Assembly (NCBI RefSeq): GCF_015277675.1
Contig: NZ_JADHEC010000031.1
Coordinates: forward strand, 1-42,108
From: Flavobacterium soyangense
GTDB taxonomy: Bacteria > Bacteroidota > Bacteroidia > Flavobacteriales > Flavobacteriaceae
DNA length: 42,108 nt
Direction of reading: 5' to 3'
The notes beneath the pieces are model-generated. The model searched no databases, was not told the origin of the DNA, and saw only the letters and a program-made list of their open reading frames with translations. Below, one piece after another: positions 9,002 to 17,369 of the stretch. The first letter of the stretch is position 1, and each line of letters starts with the position of its first letter. Position numbers and translations under genes: made by a program.

Positions 9002-9346
9002 TTGTTTGGTGCTTATTATAATACTTTTTAGAATTTTCAAAAGTTCAGTAGCATCTGAATGTATCGATAAAAATTCAACTTCATTTATATAAAAGGTTTC
9101 TTTTAATAATTCTAACCAATATAGTGTTTCATCGCATTTCTTCTGCGAAATAGATAATTTATGAATAAAATCGGCTTTGCTTTGTCCATTTATAGCTTCT
9201 CGAACATTAGCACCTATCGAAGTGCCAGATCGCAAGAGTTGTTTACTCAATACATATTCCTTTTTTTCAAGAACAATGTATTGATACAACTTCACAATTC
9301 GAATAGCAAACAAGAAACTTTTCTTTTTAATAATACTCTCACTCAT
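8990..9346 (-). CDS. Four-helix-bundle protein, copy 2 (23S rRNA intervening-sequence / S23 family)
   Basis: A 118-residue protein almost identical to copy 1 at 7587-7943; I see only two amino-acid differences (MSESIIKKKS here against MSESIIKNKS, and SQKKCDE against SQKECDE). The nucleotide sequences are also nearly identical with a few silent changes, so the duplication is recent. It lies directly downstream of the long heptamer array that follows mod, and upstream of rhuM. Function is unknown. The duplicated block, including heptamer flanks, is about 390 bp. Confidence 0.85.
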   Translation of the reverse strand: MSESIIKKKSFLFAIRIVKLYQYIVLEKKEYVLSKQLLRSGTSIGANVREAINGQSKADFIHKLSISQKKCDETLYWLELLKETFYINEVEFLSIHSDATELLKILKSIIISTKQNNS

Positions 9347-9551
9347 AACTCATAACTCAAAATTCATAACTCAAACCTCATAACTCATAACTCATAACTC
9401 AAACCTCATAACTCATAACTCATAACTCATAACTCATAACTCATAATTCAAAACTCATAACCCATAACTCATAACTCAAACCTCATAACTCATAACTCAT
9501 AACTCATAACTCATAATTCAAAACTCATAACTCAAACCTCATAACTCAAAA
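9342..9551. repeat. Long heptamer tandem array between mod and four-helix-bundle copy 2
   Basis: About 29 tandem copies of CATAACT with variants (CAAACCT, CATAATT, CAAAACT, CATAACC). A higher-order unit of roughly 70 bp is visible: CTCAAACCTCATAACTCAT followed by further units recurs from about 9404 and from about 9477. There is no conserved reading frame. It starts directly after the stop codon of mod and ends in the ATG region of the four-helix-bundle gene. Confidence 0.9.
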
Positions 9552-11258
9552 CTAAAATCGTGTTATATCTCTTGGTATTTTTTTGAAAATGATGTGATGT
9601 TTCAGCATAAAGTCTTTTTCGAGTAAGCAATTGTCTGCATAAATAATATACTGACTTGCTTTGTGTTTTATTTTTGCCATAAAATCATAATCTACCGTAG
9701 TTACGGCATCTTTGGTGTAATAAAAATAATAATCGGTTTGGTCTTTTGTGCCTATGTGATAGTTTTCTTCTACAAGTGAGGGCTTTGTTGGACTGTATGA
9801 TGTTCTTGTTTCGGAATACCAAATGTATTTTAAAATATTTTCTAAACCCACAGCTTCATTAAGAACATCTTCTTCGAGAAACAAAGGTTCTCCAAGTTGG
9901 TAATAATTAAAACTTCCTCCAGTACCTTCGGTTTTTAAACCAGTTATTGAAGTTTCTGAATTACCATAACCCATTACAACTCTTTTTACTCTTTCGGCAG
10001 TAATCGTATCAGCATAATCCTCCATTTCTATTAGAATGTATTTTCTATTACCACCATCTTGTTTGTTCAAGTTTAAAACTGCGTGAGCTGTTGTACCAGA
10101 GCCAGCAAAGCTGTCAAGAATAATTGAGTTTTTATCGGTAGAAACTGTAAATATAAATTTTAAAAGCTCGGATGGTTTTGGAAAATCAAAGGTTTTTGAA
10201 TAAAAAATTTCCTTCAATTCATTAGTGCCCTGTGTATTTAAATAATCTTCAATTAAAGCTTCTGGATATTTGTTAACTACATCAGATGCTCTTTCTTTCA
10301 TATACACTCTTCCTTTATCAAAATATACTTGATTATTATTAAAACGTTCTATGAACGTGCCATCTCCCCAACGCCATCTCCCCAACGCCATATCCCTTTT
10401 TCTAGGACGATAGCAAATAAATCCTAACGATAAAAGCTCTTTGTTTTCCTCTTCATAAACAATTTCATTTTCAAGATTATAATCAAAAAGTAGTTTTATT
10501 TGATTGTCAGCTTTTCTATGATAAATAGAATATCCCATTTTTGAGCGTTGTGGTAATGTATCGCCACCTCCCTGCATTTCTAATGCTCTTATACTATAAA
10601 AACCAATTTCATCTTTTAAGTTGAACTTTTTATTATTCTTAATTTGATATGGCAAAAATTCAAAATCGTTTTTTTTATAAGGAAGTATGTAATCTGCTGT
10701 TGTAATAACTTTACTGTTACCCATATCATTTTTTGAACCACTACTTTGTTTTCTGCTTATCAGTCCCAAATAATTTCTTGCTCCAAAAATCTCATCACAA
10801 ATCAACTTCAAATTTGCCTGTTCATTATCGTCGATACTTATAAAAATGACACCATCGTTTGAAAGTAGTTTATGCAATAATTTTAATCTTGGATACATCA
10901 TACACAACCATTTGTCGTGTCGCGTTAAATCTTCCCCATCTTTACCTACTACTTCGCCCAACCATTTTTTAATTTTTGGATGGTTTACGTTGTCGTTGTA
11001 TACCCAACTTTCGTTGCCCGTGTTGTACGGTGGATCAATGTAGATGCATTTTATTTTGCCTTCATATTCGGGCAATAAACTTTTTAAGGCTTCGAGGTTG
11101 TCGCCGTGAATAATCTTGTTGCCGCTGTTAAGTGTCGCATCCAACTCATAATTCATAACTCCTAATTCATAATTATATAAAGGCTCCAGTATTTTATAAG
11201 GTACATCTTGATGATGGTTGATTACTTTTTCTTTTCCGATCCAGTTTAATGTTGGCAT
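9552..11258 (-). CDS. mod: Type III DNA methyltransferase (Mod) subunit
   Basis: Adenine-N6 methyltransferase and specificity subunit of the type III R-M system. It is of the beta class, with the catalytic DPPYNTG (75-81) before the AdoMet-binding motif DSFAGSGTTAHAV (about 385-397). An N-terminal GDNLEALKSLLPEYEGKIK block (52-70) is typical of type III Mod proteins. The central region (about 170-370) would carry the target recognition domain. At 568 residues it is slightly short for the family, and the C terminus ends in the array region. Residues 29-39 (NYELGVMNYEL) are encoded by degenerate copies of the local 7-bp repeat, so copy number changes would shift the frame. res is 2 kb downstream on the same strand. 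Confidence 0.92.
   Translation of the reverse strand: MPTLNWIGKEKVINHHQDVPYKILEPLYNYELGVMNYELDATLNSGNKIIHGDNLEALKSLLPEYEGKIKCIYIDPPYNTGNESWVYNDNVNHPKIKKWLGEVVGKDGEDLTRHDKWLCMMYPRLKLLHKLLSNDGVIFISIDDNEQANLKLICDEIFGARNYLGLISRKQSSGSKNDMGNSKVITTADYILPYKKNDFEFLPYQIKNNKKFNLKDEIGFYSIRALEMQGGGDTLPQRSKMGYSIYHRKADNQIKLLFDYNLENEIVYEEENKELLSLGFICYRPRKRDMALGRWRWGDGTFIERFNNNQVYFDKGRVYMKERASDVVNKYPEALIEDYLNTQGTNELKEIFYSKTFDFPKPSELLKFIFTVSTDKNSIILDSFAGSGTTAHAVLNLNKQDGGNRKYILIEMEDYADTITAERVKRVVMGYGNSETSITGLKTEGTGGSFNYYQLGEPLFLEEDVLNEAVGLENILKYIWYSETRTSYSPTKPSLVEENYHIGTKDQTDYYFYYTKDAVTTVDYDFMAKIKHKASQYIIYADNCLLEKDFMLKHHIIFKKIPRDITRF
11143..11173. repeat. Heptamer tract inside the 5' part of mod
   Basis: Four tandem 7-bp units (AACTCAT, AATTCAT, AACTCCT, AATTCAT on the plus strand) followed by a partial unit lie within codons 29-39 of mod. 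They match the units of the intergenic arrays in this locus. Seven is not a multiple of three, so gain or loss of one unit would switch the gene off. Confidence 0.75.
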
Positions 11259-11478
11259 TGTACAATAGCATTTTTATTATGTTGGGTAAAAATAGGATAT
11301 TATTGTCAAATATGCGGTATGAATTTGAAGTTGAAAAATAATAATGCCCGTTAGTTCAAATTAGATCAACAATCCCGATATAATAGTGATAAGTGTCATC
11401 TTGCCAAATTGTGAATGCAGAGAAATTATACTTTTGTTTTCTTCTTTTTTAGTTTAAACAGTAATGAATTTATTGTTG

Positions 11479-12549
11479 TTAGGCTTCTGTAGTAAAGTAT
11501 TTTTTTCTGAACCAAAAAGCCACATTTACCAAGGCTATTAAAGCCGGGACTTCTACTAATGGCCCAATAACGCCTGCAAACGCCTGTCCGCTATTGATAC
11601 CAAAAACTCCGATGGCAACGGCAATCGCCAATTCGAAATTGTTTCCCGTTGCCGTGAATGCTATTGCAGTAGATTTTGAATAATCGGCACCAAAATATTT
11701 TCCAATAAAGAAACTAATCACAAACATTATCGTAAAATAAATTACTAGCGGAATGGCAATACGCACAACATCCATTGGAATTTGTACAATTAATTCTCCT
11801 TTAAGACTGAACATTAAAATAATGGTAAACAGCAATGCTATTAATGTTATTGGTGAAATAAAAGGCACGTATTTGGTTTCAAACCATTTGGCACCTTTGA
11901 ACGCAATAAGCGCATAACGGCTTATGATTCCGAGTGCAAAAGGAATTCCTAAATAAATACCCACACTTTCGGCAATTTGTCCGATGCTGATGTTGACCTC
12001 AAAACCGGTATAGCCAAAATAAGGGGGCAAAATAGTAACGAAAACATAGGCATAAACGCTGTATAACAATACCTGAAAAATACTGTTTAATGCAATTAAT
12101 CCTGCTGCATATTCGCGGTTTCCGTTGGCTAAATCATTCCAAACAACCACCATTGCGATACAGCGTGCTAACCCAATTAGGATAACACCAATCATATATT
12201 CCGGATACCCTTTTAATAATAACAATGCCAAAGCGAACATTAATATTGGTCCCACAATCCAGTTTAGAAATAATGAAGCACCCAATACTTTTGTATTTTT
12301 AAACACTTCGCGCATTTGTTCGTATTTTACTTTAGCCAGTGGCGGATACATCATCAAGATTAATCCGATAGCGAGAGGAATATTAGTAGTTCCGCTAGAA
12401 AAGGAATTGATAAACCCACTACTGGACGGAATAAAATAGCCCACAGAAACTCCGATTGCCATTGCAAGAAATATCCAAAGGGTCAAGAAGCGATCCAGGA
12501 AACCTAATTTTTTTCGTTCTGCTACTGGTGCGCAATTATTTGCTGACAT
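11479..12549 (-). CDS. acr3: ACR3-family arsenite efflux transporter
   Basis: Inner-membrane arsenite exporter of the BART superfamily, about ten hydrophobic helices in 356 residues. The family signature [18 protein letters not shown] is present, containing the conserved membrane cysteine needed for arsenite transport, followed by a second conserved block [17 protein letters not shown] in the later half. It is the last gene of the ars operon, 2 bp after the arsenate reductase gene, with which it is surely cotranscribed. The short cytosolic N terminus [14 protein letters not shown] is typical. Confidence 0.95.
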   Translation of the reverse strand: MSANNCAPVAERKKLGFLDRFLTLWIFLAMAIGVSVGYFIPSSSGFINSFSSGTTNIPLAIGLILMMYPPLAKVKYEQMREVFKNTKVLGASLFLNWIVGPILMFALALLLLKGYPEYMIGVILIGLARCIAMVVVWNDLANGNREYAAGLIALNSIFQVLLYSVYAYVFVTILPPYFGYTGFEVNISIGQIAESVGIYLGIPFALGIISRYALIAFKGAKWFETKYVPFISPITLIALLFTIILMFSLKGELIVQIPMDVVRIAIPLVIYFTIMFVISFFIGKYFGADYSKSTAIAFTATGNNFELAIAVAIGVFGINSGQAFAGVIGPLVEVPALIALVNVAFWFRKKYFTTEA

Positions 12550-12551
12550 AT

Positions 12552-13184
12552 TTATTTTTTTATTTGTGAGAAAACATAAAACATTTCGGTTGCAATTTGC
12601 AAACTTCTTTCTTCGTATTTTTCAGCTTGTTGAGGTGTGTTGTCAAATGCTTTTGGATCTTCAAAAGTAATTGGAATACGTTTTTCTGCACCGGCAATAA
12701 AAGGACAACCTTGGTCAGCTGAGGAGCAAGTAAGAATCGCTGCAAACTCGCTTTGCGGATTAAAATCGTCATCGTAGGTTTTTGAGAAACCAATAATAGG
12801 ATGTTCGTTACTGGCGTATTTTATAGTGTAGATAGGATTACTTCCTTCGGCAATGGTTTTAATTTGAAAGCCTTGTTTTGCCAATGTTTTGGCTGCCATA
12901 GGGAACATAGCCGTTGCTTCGGTTCCTCCGGAATAACAGAATACATTTTTTATGCCATAATGAGCTGCGGCAGTTTGTGCCCAAACTTGTGACAAGTGGC
13001 TTCTTCTTGAATTGTGGGTACAAATCAAGTTGAGCCTTATTTCTTGTAGACTACTTGCTTTACTTTGAATATATTCAACTAAAGGTTGTAAAACGATTTT
13101 ACGTTCTTCAGAAATACTTTCGAAGTTTAAAGTAGTAATTACATTTTCAATTTCTGAGAATAGGGTTGATTGTGTTGTTATCAT
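12552..13184 (-). CDS. Arsenate reductase-like low-molecular-weight phosphatase family protein
   Basis: Reduces arsenate to arsenite for export by ACR3. The LMW-PTP fold shows the P-loop CTHNSRR (C55 to R61, a CX5R motif), and the region ending [17 protein letters not shown] with FEDPKAFD carries the additional cysteines and aspartate expected for the redox relay and acid catalysis. At 210 residues it has a helical N-terminal extension of about 45 residues compared with classical ArsC (about 130), the usual form in Bacteroidota. It lies between the DUF6428 gene and acr3 in the arsenic operon. Confidence 0.9.
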   Translation of the reverse strand: MITTQSTLFSEIENVITTLNFESISEERKIVLQPLVEYIQSKASSLQEIRLNLICTHNSRRSHLSQVWAQTAAAHYGIKNVFCYSGGTEATAMFPMAAKTLAKQGFQIKTIAEGSNPIYTIKYASNEHPIIGFSKTYDDDFNPQSEFAAILTCSSADQGCPFIAGAEKRIPITFEDPKAFDNTPQQAEKYEERSLQIATEMFYVFSQIKK

Positions 13185-13312
13185 TTTTTATATGTTTTTT
13201 TGTGTTGGTGCTAATATCCGTTGGTGTTATTATTTTTGGTTTTACTTGCTAAATCAATGTTAATGACGTGTTTAGAGTTAGTAATGCCGTTTTCTTAAGG
13301 CTTTCTTTTTTT

Positions 13313-13783
13313 TTAGCAACAGCTTCCTCCGGGAGTGCAACAGCTAGGTTCGTTATTCATATCTGACAATCTCACTTTTTGTTTTTCTGCAGGGATGCCA
13401 CATTGATCCTGTGCCAAACAAGCGGTTTGTTTGTTTAGCAAAACAAAATCATTTCCATTGAAATCCAAATCGTATTTACCAATAGTTTGTGCTTGGTATT
13501 CTACTTCAATTTCGAAATCTCCGATGCCTAATACTTTTTCAGACAATTCGATGATGTTGTTTAGTTTTTGAGGTTTAAGGCGGTGTTCAAAATCATTGGC
13601 ATTCCATAATTGGAAATTTACTACAGTTTCTTTTCGAACCGTTCCACCACAATCGATAAAATTTTTGGTAATTAAACCTACTTCGGTTACGTGAAAATGC
13701 TCAGGAACAGCAGTTCCGTCAGGCAAAATGAAGTTTACGGCTTCTACCGTTTTCAGTATGCTTTTTACTTGCGATAGTTTCAT
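13313..13783 (-). CDS. DUF6428 family protein of the arsenic operon, Cys-rich C terminus
   Basis: A 156-residue protein of the family found beside arsR and arsC in Bacteroidota. The body is a small alpha/beta domain containing VPEHFHVTEVG near residue 26 and a later YDLDFNGNDFVLLN segment. The C terminus is rich in cysteine: CLAQDQCGIP (about 122-131) and SCCTPGGSCC at the very end, a plausible arsenite or metal site. The function is unproven; a role as an arsenite-binding or chaperone-like factor is inference from the cysteine tail and the operon. It follows arsR by 19 bp. Confidence 0.8.
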   Translation of the reverse strand: MKLSQVKSILKTVEAVNFILPDGTAVPEHFHVTEVGLITKNFIDCGGTVRKETVVNFQLWNANDFEHRLKPQKLNNIIELSEKVLGIGDFEIEVEYQAQTIGKYDLDFNGNDFVLLNKQTACLAQDQCGIPAEKQKVRLSDMNNEPSCCTPGGSCC

Positions 13784-13802
13784 ATTATTTTTATTTAAAA
13801 AT

Positions 13803-14135
13803 TTAACAACAGTCGTTTTTCTTCTTCTCCAAATATTTTGTGATGTCTAGGAAAAAACCTTTTATTTTTTCGAAGCCCGATTCGTTGATGCAATAGCAAA
13901 TTGTGGCTCCTTCGAAATTTCCCTTGATTAAACCCGCATTCTTCAATTCTTTTAAGTGTTGCGAAACGGTAGGTTGTGCCAATGGCAATTCGTTGACAAT
14001 ATCGCCGCAAATACAGGTGTCAACCTTTAGCAGGAATTCAATAATAGCGATGCGTGCCGGATGTCCGAGTGCTTTGGCTAAAATAGCAAGCTCATTTTGT
14101 TGGTCAGTAAAGCTGTCTGTTTTTGATGCTCCCAT
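13803..14135 (-). CDS. arsR: ArsR-family arsenic-responsive repressor
   Basis: A 110-residue winged-helix metalloregulator that leaves DNA when it binds arsenite. The recognition helix region reads LAQPTVSQHLKELKNAGL. Arsenite ligands are likely C41 and C43 (TCICGD) at the start of that region, and further cysteines occur at CYCIN and at the C-terminal CC. The frame could be extended to a TTG at 14156, but the ATG at 14135 begins the conserved MGASKTDSFTDQQNELA and places the operator just upstream. It is the first gene of the arsR-DUF6428-arsC-acr3 operon. Confidence 0.93.
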   Translation of the reverse strand: MGASKTDSFTDQQNELAILAKALGHPARIAIIEFLLKVDTCICGDIVNELPLAQPTVSQHLKELKNAGLIKGNFEGATICYCINESGFEKIKGFFLDITKYLEKKKNDCC

Positions 14136-14147
14136 AGTGTTATGTAT

Positions 14148-14161
14148 ATATTGCAATATTA
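14148..14161 (-). promoter_or_regulatory. arsR operator and -7 element
   Basis: A perfect 12-bp palindrome ATATTGCAATAT at 14148-14159 overlaps a near-consensus -7 element (TAATATTG on the minus strand, 14161-14154). An ArsR dimer bound there would block the ars promoter. Confidence 0.55.
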
Positions 14162-14280
14162 CGATTATTTGGATCGCTAAAAAAGCATTATTCTAAAAAT
14201 TAACAATTATTTAAAATAAATATTCTGGAAATGCAAAGTTAGTAATCACAGAAAGTTTAGAAATAATCTTATTTTAATTT

Positions 14281-14760
14281 ATGAAACAAGTCCGCAAAAT
14301 TTATGAACTGAAGAAAAGGCTTAAAGATGCCGAGTTAGAACGAGATATATAAAAAAAACAATCGGCATTTTTTCCAAAAGCGATCGATGATTTATGGTTT
14401 CATTAAAAACAATGAAAAACTATTCCCCATTAAAAAAATGTGCAAAGTTCTACACGTGAGCAGTGGAAGTTATTACCGATAGAAAAAAAAATAATTGCCG
14501 CAAGACAGCAAAGAAAAATTGCCACAAAAGAACAGATAACATTGATTAATTTTGAATCAAGGCAACGATATGGAAGTCCTAGTATAACATTAGGACTTCA
14601 GAGTTTTGGTTTTAAAATTTCAAGACCCGAGCGATAGCGAGCAGGCGAAGCAAACTACTCTTCTAGCATTGAAAATGGCAGTTAAAAAACCGAAAAATCG
14701 AGAGAAATTTGATTTGCCACTCTGACAGGGGTGTTCAATATATAAGCCAAAAGTTTGCAA
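14281..14760 (+). pseudogene. Decayed IS3-family (IS150-like) transposase
   Basis: Fragments of both IS3 frames are readable in order. The end of OrfA is KKRLKDAELERDI then a stop. The start of OrfB is IYGFIKNNEKLFPIKKMCK, then VLHVSSGSYYR, a stop, and SRQRYGSPSI. The DDE-region piece CHSDRGVQYISQKF lies at about 14712-14753. The stretch between them, including the first catalytic Asp, is deleted, and there are several stops and frameshifts; an extra T just before the LICHSDRG codons is one. No terminal inverted repeats could be defined, so only the gene remnant is called. It lies between the ars operon and an AraC gene. Confidence 0.85.
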
Positions 14761-14765
14761 TAATA

Positions 14766-15614
14766 TTAAGTCGAAAAAATTTTTCCTTTTCTAACATCGG
14801 CAAGGCTACGGTAGTGAATTTTTCGCATCATTCTATTGAGATGGCTGCTATCCGTAAAACCTAAATCGTGAGCAATTTCTTTAAAGGATTGGTCTGTGTA
14901 AAGTGCTTTAGATTCAGCAATTTTGAGTTTTGATTTTATTACATAGTCCTGAAAAGATTCATTTGCGTTTCGTTTGAAATATTCACTAAAATAAGAGGAA
15001 GCTATATTAAATTTATCCGAGAGAAATTTGACTGTTATTTTTTCATCTTCCAAAAGATTGAACTGAATGTAGTTTAATAATTTTCCAAATTTAGAATCAA
15101 CTGTACCGGAATCATTTGGAAATTCTTTAACAATACTCCGTGCAATAATTTCTAACATTGAAAATAGGGAACTTTGTATTATTGAATTCGAATGTCTATC
15201 TTCTTTTTGATGTTCATTATGCACTATTCTCCCCAATAATTGTAATGTTTTAGAATCATTTGAATTTTTTACTATTTCACCTGGAAATCTATTGTAATTT
15301 CCTATGATAAAATGCAATCGATTAAACCATAAGCTATAATCGATAGCGCTACTATTACTTTTGGAAAAATAATTTGTCGTAAATCGGATGAATAAAAACT
15401 TGGTTTTTTTCTTTATTTCATAGCTATGACAATTAGTGGAAGGTAAAAGAAATATACTGTCTTTCTTATATGGATACTGAAATCCATTAACACATTGTTC
15501 CCCCTGCCCATCAATAACAAATACCAATTCGAAAAAGTTATTTTTTCTTCTTCTTTCTTCCCAAACCTCTAGTTCTTGGTAAGATATCATAAATGAGTCT
15601 TGTAAATTTTCCAT
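14766..15614 (-). CDS. AraC-family transcriptional regulator with cupin-type sensor domain
   Basis: A 282-residue regulator. The N-terminal part (1-150) looks like the AraC_binding cupin (FVIDGQGEQCVNGFQYPY, SIFLLPSTNCHSYEI). The C-terminal double HTH contains KFLSDKFNIASSYFSEYFKR and FKEIAHDLGFTDSSHLNRMMRK. It is divergent from the oxidoreductase gene at 15744, and the 129-bp gap holds a 21-bp-spaced direct repeat, so it probably controls that gene. Its own -7 box ends only 4 bp before the ATG, so the mRNA may be leaderless. Confidence 0.9.
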   Translation of the reverse strand: MENLQDSFMISYQELEVWEERRRKNNFFELVFVIDGQGEQCVNGFQYPYKKDSIFLLPSTNCHSYEIKKKTKFLFIRFTTNYFSKSNSSAIDYSLWFNRLHFIIGNYNRFPGEIVKNSNDSKTLQLLGRIVHNEHQKEDRHSNSIIQSSLFSMLEIIARSIVKEFPNDSGTVDSKFGKLLNYIQFNLLEDEKITVKFLSDKFNIASSYFSEYFKRNANESFQDYVIKSKLKIAESKALYTDQSFKEIAHDLGFTDSSHLNRMMRKIHYRSLADVRKGKIFST

Positions 15615-15618
15615 GATA

Positions 15619-15626
15619 CAAAGATA
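15619..15626 (-). promoter_or_regulatory. -7 promoter element of the AraC gene at 15614
   Basis: TATCTTTG on the minus strand is a perfect TAnnTTTG. The start codon at 15614-15612 lies where transcription should begin. Confidence 0.5.
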
Positions 15627-15650
15627 GATATATTTTTTAAAAAACGCTTA

Positions 15651-15718
15651 TTCCTTTTTAAATACTAGTTTTTCCTTTTTTAGTTATAATTTTTAAAATG
15701 CCTTTTACCATAATTTTG
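15651..15718 (+). promoter_or_regulatory. AraC-type direct repeats and -7 element of the oxidoreductase gene
   Basis: TTCCTTTTT occurs at 15651-15659 and 15672-15680, exactly 21 bp apart, two helical turns, as expected for an AraC monomer pair. A perfect -7 element TAATTTTG follows at 15711-15718 with no good -33 TTG, consistent with activator dependence. Confidence 0.5.
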
Positions 15719-15743
15719 CATAATTAATTTAATATAAAAATTT

Positions 15744-16691
15744 ATGAAAGCAATAGAAATTAAAAAAGCTGGAGGTGTTGAAAATTTAGTAAACATTCAA
15801 ATCGAAACTCCTACAGTTTCTGACGGGGAAGTCTTAATTAAAGTTAAAGCGATTAGTATTAATCCTGTAGATTATAAGGCCAGAGAAAGCGATGGTATGC
15901 TAAATGCTGTTTTAGGTCCTAAAAAACCATGGATTTTAGGCTGGGATATTTCAGGAACTGTAGAAGCTTTAGGCAAGAATGTAACAGACTATAAAATTGG
16001 AGATTCTGTTTTTGGAATGATTAATTTTCCAGGTCACGGAAAAGGGTATGCTGAATATGTTGCAGCTCCCGCGACTCATATTACTAAAAAACCGGATAAT
16101 GTATCAGATGAAGAAGCTGCTGCTGCTACATTAGCGGCACTTACAGCATGGCAAGCTTTAGTTACCAATGCAAAAATTAAAAAAGGGGATCGTATATTAA
16201 TCCACGGGGCTGCAGGAGGAGTTGGACATTATGCCGTTCAATTTGCTAAACATTTAGGCGCTTATGTGATCGGTACGGCCTCAGCTAAGAATAAGGATTT
16301 TGTATTGGGGTTAGGAGCTGATGAATTTATTGATTATCAGACTCAAAGTTTTGAAAATGAAGTTTCTGATCTTGATTTTGTGTTTGATTTATTTGGGGAC
16401 GCTATTTTTGATAGATCAGTTCAAACTGTTAAAAATGGTGGGCAAATTATTGCACTATTGGACAACTTAACAGAAGAACAAATTGCCTATTCAAAATCTT
16501 TAGGGATAACTAGTTATAGAATTATTGTTCATTCTAATGGAGAGGATATGGAGCAAATTGCTAGTTTGTTAGAAAAAGGGATTGTAAAATCACATGTTTC
16601 GGCTACCTTTTCTTTTGATGCACTAAAAGATGCCCATTTGCAACTTGCAACAGGGAGAACTAGGGGAAAAGTTGTGGTAGTAATTGAGTAA
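15744..16691 (+). CDS. NADP-dependent quinone oxidoreductase-like (MDR superfamily) protein
   Basis: A 315-residue medium-chain reductase/dehydrogenase without zinc-binding cysteines, of the zeta-crystallin/quinone oxidoreductase type. The N-terminal GroES-like part shows SINPVDYKARES and GWDISGTVEALG. The Rossmann nucleotide site is HGAAGGVGHYAVQFAKHLGA (about 153-172), followed by the FDLFGD and GGQIIALLD segments. Such enzymes reduce quinones or enones with NADPH. It lies divergently from an AraC regulator with AraC-type direct repeats in between, suggesting induction by an electrophile or redox signal. It ends before a strong bidirectional terminator. Confidence 0.9.
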   Translation: MKAIEIKKAGGVENLVNIQIETPTVSDGEVLIKVKAISINPVDYKARESDGMLNAVLGPKKPWILGWDISGTVEALGKNVTDYKIGDSVFGMINFPGHGKGYAEYVAAPATHITKKPDNVSDEEAAAATLAALTAWQALVTNAKIKKGDRILIHGAAGGVGHYAVQFAKHLGAYVIGTASAKNKDFVLGLGADEFIDYQTQSFENEVSDLDFVFDLFGDAIFDRSVQTVKNGGQIIALLDNLTEEQIAYSKSLGITSYRIIVHSNGEDMEQIASLLEKGIVKSHVSATFSFDALKDAHLQLATGRTRGKVVVVIE

Positions 16692-16712
16692 TACATTACT
16701 GCATGTTATTTT

Positions 16713-16753
16713 AAAAAAGTTGAGCCTACTCATAAAGTAGACTCAACTTTTTT
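16713..16753. terminator. Bidirectional intrinsic terminator
   Basis: An 18-bp nearly perfect stem, AAAAAAGTTGAGCCTACT against AGTAGACTCAACTTTTTT, with a CATAA loop and A/T tracts on both sides. It separates the convergent oxidoreductase and TetR genes. Confidence 0.92.
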
Positions 16754-16776
16754 TGATATTATTAATACCATTATTA

Positions 16777-17358
16777 TTAACTAAGAATGGCCAAATTAAT
16801 TTTAACAATATCGTTTATGGCATCCAGATTTTGATTGTATTTTATGGCAACCCGTATTCCGGAAATACTGTTATAAAGAAAATTAGCCAAATGATTGGCG
16901 TTAAAATTGGTAGTAATTTGTCCTAAGTTTTGTCCTTTGAGAATGGCAATTTCAAAAGTGGATACAATATCAGTTTGATTAGCCATAACAATTAGAGCAA
17001 TCTCCTCATCACAAGCAGATAATTCAATTGCCGAGTTAACCATAAAACAACCTTTAGAAATTTTTGAATGAATATCTTGTTCTATTACAAGCTTAAAAAC
17101 CTCTTCTATGGTTTTCTTTATATCGGTTGAATGCTCTACTAGGAATAGCATATTATTAACTATTTTACTTCGATACCTTTGTAATGATTTAACAAATAAG
17201 GTTCTTTTGTCTCCAAAAGTATCATATAAACTCGATCTACTTAATCCAAGATTTTCTACCAAATCATTTGCTGATGTGGCATTGTATCCATTAATCCAAA
17301 AAAGCTCCACGGCTTTATCTAATATTTCTTCTTGATTAAAATTTTTAGTCCTTGCCAT
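16777..17358 (-). CDS. TetR/AcrR-family transcriptional repressor
   Basis: A 193-residue TetR-family regulator. The N-terminal HTH is clear: ILDKAVELFWINGYNATSA then LVENLGLSRSSLYDTFGDKR (about 10-53). The helical ligand domain contains C102 and C113 (SKGCFMVNSA, LSACDEE), as in the subfamily related to reactive-electrophile sensors. It is encoded 11 bp downstream of the thioredoxin-fold gene. A pair of GGAAC-type dyads in front of the AhpD-like gene at 18704 is the best candidate for its operator, which is inference from the local context. Confidence 0.92.
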   Translation of the reverse strand: MARTKNFNQEEILDKAVELFWINGYNATSANDLVENLGLSRSSLYDTFGDKRTLFVKSLQRYRSKIVNNMLFLVEHSTDIKKTIEEVFKLVIEQDIHSKISKGCFMVNSAIELSACDEEIALIVMANQTDIVSTFEIAILKGQNLGQITTNFNANHLANFLYNSISGIRVAIKYNQNLDAINDIVKINLAILS

Positions 17359-17369
17359 AATAAATTATA

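Noticed and set aside
7587..9346. Four-helix-bundle genes considered as Avd of a diversity-generating retroelement
   Set aside because: There is no reverse transcriptase, template repeat or variable target gene in the window.
9342..9551. Heptamer array considered as a CRISPR array
   Set aside because: It consists of contiguous 7-bp units without unique spacers, and no cas genes are present.
12125..12439. Plus-strand frame of 104 codons within acr3
   Set aside because: It is the complement of the well-supported ACR3 gene.
14440..14637. 65-codon frame before the AraC gene
   Set aside because: It is a fragment of the decayed IS3 transposase and is not an independent gene.
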